Shown piece after piece: positions 57,568 to 64,000 of a stretch of 64,000 nucleotides of DNA. Position numbers and translations under genes: made by a program. Numbering within the stretch: position 1 is the first letter of the stretch; each line of letters opens with the position of its first letter. Source of the stretch: Halomonas sp. 54_146 (GTDB lineage Bacteria > Pseudomonadota > Gammaproteobacteria > Pseudomonadales > Halomonadaceae); assembly GCF_001507855.1 (NCBI RefSeq), contig NZ_LGEN01000008.1:1-64000 (forward strand), written 5' to 3'. The notes under the pieces were generated by a model. The model ran no database searches and had not been told where the DNA came from. It saw only the letters and a list, made by a program, of their open reading frames with translations.

Positions 57568-58788
57568 TTAGTCCTGCTTACGCCCTTTGCCTGCGGCAAT
57601 GCGCAAACGTAACGCGTTCAGCTTAATAAAGCCTTCGGCATCTTTTTGGTTGTAAGCACCCGCGTCATCTTCAAAGGTAGCAATCGATTCATCAAACAGC
57701 GACTCATCAGATTTGCGGCCAACCACGGTAGCGTTGCCTTTGTAGAGCTTCATGCGCACAACGCCAGAGACGTTTTTCTGAGTTTCATCAATGGCTGCCT
57801 GCAGCATACGACGCTCTGGGCTCCACCAGTAACCGTTGTAGATCACTTCAGCGTATTTCGGCATCAGCTGATCTTTCAGGTGGGCTTCTTCGCGGTCCAG
57901 GGTCAGCGACTCAATAGCGCGGTGAGCGCGCAGCATGATCGTGCCCCCTGGCGTTTCGTAACAGCCGCGCGACTTCATGCCCACGTAGCGGTTTTCAACA
58001 ATATCCAAACGGCCGATACCGTTGTCGCCGCCTAGCTTGTTGAGTTTTTCGAGCACTTCGTGCGCTTTCAGCGGTTCGCCGTCGATAGCGACGATATCGC
58101 CCTTTTCATAGGTCAGTTCAACGTAGGTCGGCGTATCGGGTGCGGCTTCCGGAGACACGCTCCAACGCCACATATCGTCTTCCGCTTCGGCCCACGGGTC
58201 TTCTAAAATGCCGCCTTCGTAGGAGATATGCAGCAGGTTTGCGTCCATTGAGTACGGCGATTTTTTCTTTTTATTGGCAAAATCGACCGGAATTTTGTGC
58301 TCTTCACAGTACGCCATCAGCTTTTCACGGGAGGTTAAATCCCACTCGCGCCAAGGGGCGATCACTTTAACGCCTGGCTTTAAGGCATAGCCGCCCAGCT
58401 CAAAGCGAACCTGGTCGTTGCCTTTACCCGTCGCGCCATGAGAAATAGCATCGGCACCGGTCTCGTTGGCAATCTCGATCAAGCGCTTGGCAATCAGCGG
58501 GCGTGCGATAGAGGTGCCCAGCAGGTACTCGCCTTCGTAGATAGTGTTGGCGCGAAACATTGGGTAGACGTAGTCACGCACGAACTCTTCGCGCAAATCT
58601 TCAATGTAAATCTCTTTTACGCCAAGGGCTTGTGCCTTGGTGCGGGCTGGCTCAACCTCTTCGCCCTGGCCGATGTCGGCAGTAAAGGTCACGACCTCGC
58701 AGTTGTAGGTTTCTTGCAACCATTTCACGATTACGGATGTGTCCAGGCCGCCTGAATAAGCCAGCACAACCTTTTTGACATCGGACAT
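57568..58788 (-). CDS. argG: Argininosuccinate synthase
   Basis: The 406-residue protein starts with the PP-loop-like [20 protein letters not shown] and continues with ATP-binding and citrulline-binding motifs such as [17 protein letters not shown] and [15 protein letters not shown]. It condenses citrulline and aspartate, releasing PPi. TTAAAGGAGC precedes the ATG. It is a single gene near rnt and is followed by the REP-like element. The product PPi could feed the PPi-using enzymes encoded nearby (inference). Confidence 0.96.
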   Translation of the reverse strand: MSDVKKVVLAYSGGLDTSVIVKWLQETYNCEVVTFTADIGQGEEVEPARTKAQALGVKEIYIEDLREEFVRDYVYPMFRANTIYEGEYLLGTSIARPLIAKRLIEIANETGADAISHGATGKGNDQVRFELGGYALKPGVKVIAPWREWDLTSREKLMAYCEEHKIPVDFANKKKKSPYSMDANLLHISYEGGILEDPWAEAEDDMWRWSVSPEAAPDTPTYVELTYEKGDIVAIDGEPLKAHEVLEKLNKLGGDNGIGRLDIVENRYVGMKSRGCYETPGGTIMLRAHRAIESLTLDREEAHLKDQLMPKYAEVIYNGYWWSPERRMLQAAIDETQKNVSGVVRMKLYKGNATVVGRKSDESLFDESIATFEDDAGAYNQKDAEGFIKLNALRLRIAAGKGRKQD

Positions 58789-58963
58789 TCTTTGCTCCTT
58801 TAAAAAGATAAACCTTTTGCGATTGGTTTTGACACAAACGTTGAGTATAGCGTTCTCAATGCCCAGCGAACACCGTCAACGACGCCTGGGGGGTAAAGCT
58901 GCTAGAATCACACCCTTTAAAGCGGTAGCTTGCCGCTGATGTTGACTGATTGCTTGCCTTAAC

Positions 58964-59020
58964 GCTTTTACTCGCTTCACACCTTTTTACTCGCTTTAAA
59001 TCTTTTTACTCGCTTTACAC
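58964..59020. repeat. 19-bp tandem repeat before rnt
   Basis: Three copies of a unit like CTTTTTACTCGCTTTACAC start at 58964, 58983 and 59002 and end just before the AAGGAG of rnt. Confidence 0.85.
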
Positions 59021-59033
59021 TAAGGAGAGCTGC

Positions 59034-59702
59034 ATGAGCGAGGCAATTGCCCGCGAATTAATGGCCCAACGTTTTCGCAGTTATCTGCCCGTGGTCGTTG
59101 ATTTAGAAACCGGGGGCTTTAATGCCCAAGGCGATGCCGTACTTGAGATAGCCGCCGTGACCTTGACCATGGATCCGGAGGGTAATCTGCTTCCTGACGC
59201 CACTTATGCCTACCATATTCATCCCTTTGAGGGGGCGAATGTGGAGCAGTCTGCGCTCGATTTTACCGGCATTAATCTAGACGACCCGCTACGCCGCCAG
59301 GTAGCGCTGAGCGAGTCTGAAGCTCTGGGGGAAATTTTTCGCCCGATCCGTAAATCAATCAAAGCCCACGATTGTACCCGCGCTATTTTGGTTGGCCACA
59401 ATGCGGCCTTTGATCAGGGCTTTTTGAACGCGGCGGTTAACCGCTGTGGCATTAAGCGCAACCCTTTTCACCCGTTTTCAAGCTTTGATACGGCTACACT
59501 GGCAGGCTTGATCTACGGACAAACCGTGCTTGCTCGGGCTTGCCGCGCAGCTGGCATTGAGTTTGACAACAAAGCGGCCCACTCCGCACGTTACGACACC
59601 GAGCGCACCGCCGAGCTGTTTTGCGCCATGGTGAATCGCTATAAAGACCTGGGCGGCTGGCAGTTAGCCCAGCGCGAGCAAGAGTTGGACGGCGCGGATT
59701 AG
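59034..59702 (+). CDS. rnt: Ribonuclease T
   Basis: From the ATG at 59034 with AAGGAG upstream, the protein has 222 residues. The DEDDh motifs are VVDLETGGFN (Asp/Glu), LVGHNAAFDQGFLN, and HSARYDTERTAEL (His/Asp). RNase T trims the 3' ends of tRNA and other stable RNAs. An in-frame extension of 28 codons through the tandem repeat was rejected. It faces away from argG. Confidence 0.95.
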   Translation: MSEAIARELMAQRFRSYLPVVVDLETGGFNAQGDAVLEIAAVTLTMDPEGNLLPDATYAYHIHPFEGANVEQSALDFTGINLDDPLRRQVALSESEALGEIFRPIRKSIKAHDCTRAILVGHNAAFDQGFLNAAVNRCGIKRNPFHPFSSFDTATLAGLIYGQTVLARACRAAGIEFDNKAAHSARYDTERTAELFCAMVNRYKDLGGWQLAQREQELDGAD

Positions 59703-59790
59703 CCTGCATAAGCCGACAATTCAGCGGCTGATGCCGTCGCTAATGCAGCCAACAAGGCTTTGCGCTACACTTCGTTACCTTGCAGCATGT

Positions 59791-59826
59791 ACGTTTGTAT
59801 CGCTAAGCACGTTCGTATCGCTTAGC
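59791..59826. repeat. 18-bp tandem duplication upstream of pfp
   Basis: Two copies of ACGTTTGTATCGCTAAGC-like sequence (59791-59808 and 59809-59826) differ at two positions. They lie between rnt and the phosphofructokinase gene. Confidence 0.8.
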
Positions 59827-59869
59827 TGTAAAAGTTACCCTACCTGTTTTTAAGAGATGAGACGTTTTT

Positions 59870-61129
59870 ATGGCCCAGCATAATGCCTTTTACGCCCAAT
59901 CCGGTGGCGTTACCGCCGTGATCAACGCCAGCGCCTGCGGCGTTATTGAAGCTTGCCGCCAAGCGCCGGATCAGATTGGCAAGGTATACGCCGGTCATAA
60001 CGGCATTATTGGCGCGTTAACAGAAGACCTTATCGACGTTACCCAAGAAAGCGATGAGTCAATTGCTGCCCTTCGCCACACGCCTGGCGGTGCCTTTGGC
60101 TCTTGTCGCTACAAGCTGAAAGATATTGATACGCATCGTGCCCAGTACGAGCGCTTGATTGACGTATTCAAAGCCCACGACATTCGCTACTTTTTCTACA
60201 ATGGCGGCGGCGATAGCGCTGATACGTGCTTAAAAGTCTCCCAGCTTTCTGAGAAGCTTGGCTATCCGCTGACCGCCATCCATGTTCCCAAAACCGTCGA
60301 TAACGACCTGCCCATTACCGATAACAGCCCAGGTTTTGGTAGCGTCGCTAAGTACATTGCCACCTCGACCCTGGAAGCTTCGCTGGATATCGCCTCTATG
60401 TGTGCGACCTCAACCAAGGTCTTTGTGCTTGAGGTGATGGGCCGCCATGCGGGTTGGATTGCCGCCGCCGGCGGTTTAGCCGGCCAAGCTGAAGGCGAGC
60501 CGCCGCATTTAGTTATCTTTCCGGAAATTCCGTTTGACCGTAAAGCGGCCATGGCGCGGGTTGAGGAATGCGTTAAGCAGTATGGCTACTGCGTTATTGT
60601 GGTTTCAGAAGGCGCGCGCTACGAAGACGGCACTTTCTTGGCCGATGCGGGCAATACCGATGCCTTCGGCCACCGTCAATTAGGTGGGGTTGCACCGACA
60701 CTGGCCGGCATGATCAAGCAGGATTTGGGCTACAAGTATCACTGGGCAGTGGCCGATTACCTGCAGCGCGCGGCGCGTCATTTGGCCTCTAAAACCGACG
60801 TTGAACAAGCCTATGCGGTGGGCCGTGAAGCGGTAACGTTGGCGCTGGCGGGCAAGAACGCCATGATGCCCGCTATTCGCCGTATTTCTCAGTCACCTTA
60901 CCAGTGGGATGTGATTTCCGCCCCGCTGTCTCAGGTGGCCAACCAAGAGAAATTTATGCCCCGCGACTTTATTACTGAGAACGGGTTTGGCATTACCCAA
61001 GCGTGCCGAGACTATCTCTCCCCGCTGATTCAAGGCGAAGACTTCCCGCCCTTTGAAAATGGCTTGCCCAAAGTTGCCAAGCTAAAGCTGGCCAAAGTGG
61101 CGCGCAAGCTGCCTACGTTTATGCTGTAA
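59870..61129 (+). CDS. pfp: PPi-dependent 6-phosphofructokinase
   Basis: The 419-residue protein is a phosphofructokinase with PPi-type residues. The nucleotide loop reads YNGGGDSADT, with Asp where ATP enzymes have Gly, and the active-site PKTVDNDLP has Lys in place of the Gly of ATP enzymes (PGTIDNDI). So it should use PPi and work in both directions between fructose 6-phosphate and the bisphosphate. GFGSVAKYIA and MGRHAGWIAA are substrate motifs. A TTCG-containing terminator follows. Confidence 0.9.
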   Translation: MAQHNAFYAQSGGVTAVINASACGVIEACRQAPDQIGKVYAGHNGIIGALTEDLIDVTQESDESIAALRHTPGGAFGSCRYKLKDIDTHRAQYERLIDVFKAHDIRYFFYNGGGDSADTCLKVSQLSEKLGYPLTAIHVPKTVDNDLPITDNSPGFGSVAKYIATSTLEASLDIASMCATSTKVFVLEVMGRHAGWIAAAGGLAGQAEGEPPHLVIFPEIPFDRKAAMARVEECVKQYGYCVIVVSEGARYEDGTFLADAGNTDAFGHRQLGGVAPTLAGMIKQDLGYKYHWAVADYLQRAARHLASKTDVEQAYAVGREAVTLALAGKNAMMPAIRRISQSPYQWDVISAPLSQVANQEKFMPRDFITENGFGITQACRDYLSPLIQGEDFPPFENGLPKVAKLKLAKVARKLPTFML

Positions 61130-61149
61130 GCCAGAGGCCTGACAAGACT

Positions 61150-61174
61150 AAGGGGTGCCTTCGACACCCCTTTT
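61150..61174 (+). terminator. Terminator of pfp
   Basis: AAGGGGTG and CACCCCTT pair around a CCTTCGA loop and are followed by TTTT. It lies 21 bases after the pfp stop codon, between convergent genes; the T run serves the plus strand. Confidence 0.85.
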
Positions 61175-61223
61175 CACGCTGAAGCGCTCTCCCACAAAAA
61201 AACAGCTATCTCACAAAAAACAG

Positions 61224-62939
61224 CTATCTCAATAGCCAGGTAAGCACTAGCAATAACAGCAAGATACCTGCCACGCCCTGCCAAAAGCGCCGCGGTTCCT
61301 GGGGGCTTTCTTCCCGAGCAGTTCCCCGCCCAAGCGGTACCCTAAGCGCATGCAAAAATTCAGAAAGGCGCCTAAACCGCAGCGCCCGCTGCGGGTCCAG
61401 CGCGCGGCGTAGTGCGTCGTCTAATTCCTGAGAGATTTCGGGATTAGTGGTACGCGCGCTGCGATACGTCAACTCTTCAAGATCGGTGTGGCTGCGCAAC
61501 CGATTGGGTGTCAGCGTATAGGGCAAGGTGCCAGTCAGCAGCCAATAAACGGTGGACGCTAGTGAATACTGATCGCTGCGCCGACCGCTGCTGTCACCCA
61601 GTGCGTACTCTGGGGCGGTATGCTCATTAAGCCCGACTTGCCGGAGTAACTCGCCAGAATCACGATGCCCTTCACCGTCACGCATATGGCAGGCGCTGAA
61701 ATCGGTGAGCACCAGCTTGCCGTGTGAGTCGACCAGAATATTATCGGGGCGAATCTGTTGATGAATAATGTCTCGGTGATGCAGAGCCTGCACCGCCTTG
61801 CCCAATTGATTGGCAAGGTCGAGCCGCTGAATCAGGCTTGCTTGCGGGTGGCGTTCTGCCCATTGGCGCAAGGACTCCCCCTGAACGTTCTGCATCAGGT
61901 AATAGAGATAGCGGCGCGGCCGCGACGGTTCCATTACCTTCACGACAAAGGGGGAGTTAACGCGTTCAACTACCCACTGCTGAAGCAGGAAATGCTCCAG
62001 GTAAGAATTACGCAACGAAAGTTCAGGGCTCGGTGCTTTCATCACCATTCTCCGCTCGGTGTGCACATCCCGCACGCGATAAACCCGTGATTGGGCAGTA
62101 CGTGCGATCACGGAGATGACTTCCAAGCCGTCTAAACGCTCGCCGGGGGAAAGTTCGGGCGGAATAGGCAGGTCACCGTACAGCTGCCCTGGGTGCTCGG
62201 TGACTTCTTCAGGCAGTTCATCTATTCGCACCAGCTGAAAGCAGAACTGATCGCCGCCATAACCACGTTCCTGAGCGCGCTGCTGCGCTTCATCGGCTAA
62301 ACGCTCGCAGGCGGCATCCAGGTCACTGGCGTCCTGGCGAATAAGGCGAACGTAATCAGAGGGCAGCAGGGTTCCACGCACCCCCTGGGTGGTGAATAAA
62401 AATAAATCGCCCTGCTTTAGCGCTAAGTGGGTGTAGTCAATATCCAGGCTGCCATCCATCCCCAGCGCCCTGGAAGGATAGCGGTAGCCACCTAGATCGG
62501 TGACATGGTCGCGGCTCAACTGCTCAAACTCAGCCCCACGCAAACGAAAGACCAGCGTATCGCCCATATGAAAGAGATGAGCTTCACGGCCACGAAAGAC
62601 CACTGCCGACAGTGAGGAAACAAAACTGCCCTCTTGAACATGCTGGCTTTGGCTGTAGCACCAGCTGTTAAGCGCGCGCAGTACGCGGTTGGCTGAGGTT
62701 TTGACATCCCAATGATCGGGTGTGGAAAAATAGTCAGCCAGAAAGGCTCTCACGCTTAGATCGCCCGCCTGCTTGGCCATGAGATTGCGTGAGACAGAGT
62801 CACTGATAACGGCACACCCTCCTTTTGCACGCAATAAAGGTGCTTCAGGAAAGCGAACCGACATTGAACTACGGTGTGAGCGCCGGTCGGGGGCGACAAA
62901 CGCTTGGCCATAACTGATAAGCAACTGGGCGTGCGACAA
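61224..62939 (-). CDS. PP2C phosphatase-protein kinase fusion with altered active sites
   Basis: Residues about 5-240 resemble PP2C phosphatases (HMGDTLVFRLR at 124-134, SRDH at 142-145, GGDQFCFQLVR at 228-238). The region 268-535 is a Ser/Thr kinase fold with the lysine (VMK, Lys301) and APE (442-444), and 553-570 is a C-terminal membrane anchor. Key residues are changed: the phosphatase SDG motif reads TTQG (183-186), the kinase HRD reads HQQ (393-395), and DFG reads DFS (413-415). The protein may be inactive, or act as a binding switch. It has 571 residues and lies between pfp and ppa. Confidence 0.85.
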   Translation of the reverse strand: MSHAQLLISYGQAFVAPDRRSHRSSMSVRFPEAPLLRAKGGCAVISDSVSRNLMAKQAGDLSVRAFLADYFSTPDHWDVKTSANRVLRALNSWCYSQSQHVQEGSFVSSLSAVVFRGREAHLFHMGDTLVFRLRGAEFEQLSRDHVTDLGGYRYPSRALGMDGSLDIDYTHLALKQGDLFLFTTQGVRGTLLPSDYVRLIRQDASDLDAACERLADEAQQRAQERGYGGDQFCFQLVRIDELPEEVTEHPGQLYGDLPIPPELSPGERLDGLEVISVIARTAQSRVYRVRDVHTERRMVMKAPSPELSLRNSYLEHFLLQQWVVERVNSPFVVKVMEPSRPRRYLYYLMQNVQGESLRQWAERHPQASLIQRLDLANQLGKAVQALHHRDIIHQQIRPDNILVDSHGKLVLTDFSACHMRDGEGHRDSGELLRQVGLNEHTAPEYALGDSSGRRSDQYSLASTVYWLLTGTLPYTLTPNRLRSHTDLEELTYRSARTTNPEISQELDDALRRALDPQRALRFRRLSEFLHALRVPLGRGTAREESPQEPRRFWQGVAGILLLLLVLTWLLR

Positions 62940-63101
62940 GTCATCCTCCTAGGCTGCCGACTTCATCAAGGGACATCACTGTCAACCAACAGCGCTTATG
63001 ATACACGTAGCGGAGCAGAAACGATGCTCACCAAACGTCTTGATAAAATGTCTCCACTTTTTCTGCACGTAGTTTTCGGTTTGAAATATTAGTCTTTGCA
63101 C

Positions 63102-63144
63102 TACTAAGCTTTTCAATACTAAATTTTTCATTACTAACAAATCG
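63102..63144. repeat. 15-bp tandem repeat before ppa
   Basis: Units TACTAAGCTTTTCAA, TACTAAATTTTTCAT and a partial TACTAACAAATCG start at 63102, 63117 and 63132. They lie between the phosphatase-kinase gene and ppa. Confidence 0.75.
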
Positions 63145-63305
63145 CCCGCCCACCTATGTCGCATTGGTAATCGTGCAGTCATCTTCGTATAATTCTCGGC
63201 AATAAACGGCTCTGAAACGATTACCTAGCCACTGCATGCATTTAGACACAGCATCACTCTAAACCACTGCACGACTCTAGCCACTGCACTACCAAGGAAT
63301 CAACG

Positions 63306-63836
63306 ATGAACTTCGATAATATCCCTGCTGGAAAGGATCTCCCTAACGACATTTACGTGGTGATCGAAATTCCAGCCAACCACGACCCGATCAAATATGA
63401 AATTGATAAGGACATGGGCGCGCTACTCGTTGACCGCTTCATGGCCACGCCGATGTTTTACCCTGCCAACTATGGCTTTATCCCGCACACGCTGGCAGAC
63501 GACGGTGACGCGCTAGACGCATTAGTTGTTACCCCGCACCCGGTTCAGCCCGGCAGCATTATTCGCGCTCGCCCGGTTGGTATCCTGAACATGACCGACG
63601 AAGCCGGTGAAGATGCCAAGCTGATTTGCGTGCCCCACGCCAAGCTAAGCTCACTCTACGACGACATTCAGGAAGTCACCGACCTGCCTGAACTGCTGCG
63701 CCAGCAGATTGCTCACTTTTTCGAGAACTACAAAGATCTTGAAAAAGGTAAATGGGTGAAAGTCGAGTCTTGGGAAGGTGCTGACGCGGCGCGCAAAGCG
63801 ATTGAGAAGTCCGTGACGGCCTATCAAAAAGCGTAA
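63306..63836 (+). CDS. ppa: Inorganic pyrophosphatase (family I)
   Basis: The 176-residue protein has the family I motifs [17 protein letters not shown], the [20 protein letters not shown] block with catalytic Asp residues and an EDAKLICVP region. It hydrolyses PPi. AAGGAA precedes the ATG. Its place two genes from a PPi-consuming phosphofructokinase raises the question of how PPi is shared. A repeat pair and terminator follow. Confidence 0.97.
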   Translation: MNFDNIPAGKDLPNDIYVVIEIPANHDPIKYEIDKDMGALLVDRFMATPMFYPANYGFIPHTLADDGDALDALVVTPHPVQPGSIIRARPVGILNMTDEAGEDAKLICVPHAKLSSLYDDIQEVTDLPELLRQQIAHFFENYKDLEKGKWVKVESWEGADAARKAIEKSVTAYQKA

Positions 63837-63838
63837 TC

Positions 63839-63892
63839 AACCACCGATACAGCACCACCGATACAGCGTTAACGCTTCTAGTTAACGCTTCG
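63839..63892. repeat. Short tandem duplications after ppa
   Basis: Two 14-base units ACCACCGATACAGC (63840-63867) and two 12-13 base units GTTAACGCTTC (63868-63892) lie between the ppa stop codon and its terminator. Confidence 0.8.
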
Positions 63893-63919
63893 AAAAGACC
63901 GCCTTCGGGCGGTCTTTTT
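63893..63919 (+). terminator. Terminator of ppa
   Basis: AAAAGACCGCC TTCG GGCGGTCTTTT is an 11-bp stem with a TTCG tetraloop followed by T residues, a very stable terminator. It can also serve transcripts from the other side. Confidence 0.92.
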
Positions 63920-64000
63920 ATGGGGGTAGCATTAACGCACTATTAGCGGCCGCGGCACGACACCGCAGTACACGCCAGGGGTTTAAAGTTACGGTATGCT

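Noticed and set aside
57397..57612. 71-codon plus-strand open frame
   Set aside because: It runs through the REP-like palindromes and into the argG 3' end; no protein features.
57640..57656. Ter-like GTTGTAA sequence in argG
   Set aside because: The conserved C after GTTGTAA is a G here and the site lies in coding sequence; a chance match is likely.

Overview
The window looks like a chromosomal segment of a moderately halophilic gammaproteobacterium of the Halomonadaceae (Halomonas or a close relative). The grounds are the gyrA-serC-pheA-tyrA/aroA-cmk-rpsA order with a TyrA-AroA fusion as in Pseudomonas and Halomonas, an MvaT-type H-NS protein, the rsxABCDGE-nth cluster, a pyrophosphate-type phosphofructokinase and a transporter-sensor kinase fusion. 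The genus is inferred from gene content and protein resemblance; no database search was possible.

Positions 1 to about 13.5 kb are accessory DNA. They hold an IS1380-family transposase running off the left edge, a PcfJ-domain protein, a WYL-type regulator that has lost its ligand domain, gamma-glutamylcyclotransferase and OGFr-domain genes, a cytosine-deaminase-like enzyme, a decayed IS3 element fused to a broken gene, a three-gene operon for exported proteins (unknown 644 aa, SH3-like, double beta-propeller), an AT-rich stretch, an IS630 relic and an AlpA/excisionase-like gene. The block ends at the 3' end of a tRNA-Pro(GGG) gene, the usual layout of an integrated island.

From 13.5 to 24 kb lie an inositol monophosphatase, a CigR-like exported protein whose start site sits in a perfect 12-bp hairpin, two tandem type IV pilins, pilB-pilC-pilD, coaE, yacG, a Tus-family protein and mvaT. 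From 24 to 34 kb runs the rpsA-cmk-tyrA/aroA-pheA-serC-gyrA block, all on the minus strand and mostly overlapping. From 34 to 45.5 kb come a thioesterase, rdgC, an acyltransferase, metG, the complete rsx/rnf electron-transport operon and nth.

From 45.6 to 50 kb a minus-strand set encodes a tRNA-queuosine mannosyltransferase-like protein, an ArsA-like ATPase, a cory-CC-star protein and a CstA-type peptide/carbon transporter. From 50 to 57 kb is a signalling cluster: lone receiver, membrane PAS/exonuclease fusion, small membrane protein, solute-symporter/histidine kinase, and a DUF294 nucleotidyltransferase-like protein opposite. The right end has hlyU, argG, rnt, a PPi-dependent phosphofructokinase, a phosphatase-kinase fusion with substituted catalytic positions, and ppa, so two pyrophosphate-handling enzymes lie close together.

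The most interesting signals that gene calling does not explain are: short imperfect tandem duplications (13-20 bp) next to many gene ends, sometimes running through the stop codon; two different large palindromic extragenic elements; the start-codon hairpin of the CigR-like gene; and the exported three-gene operon of unknown role.
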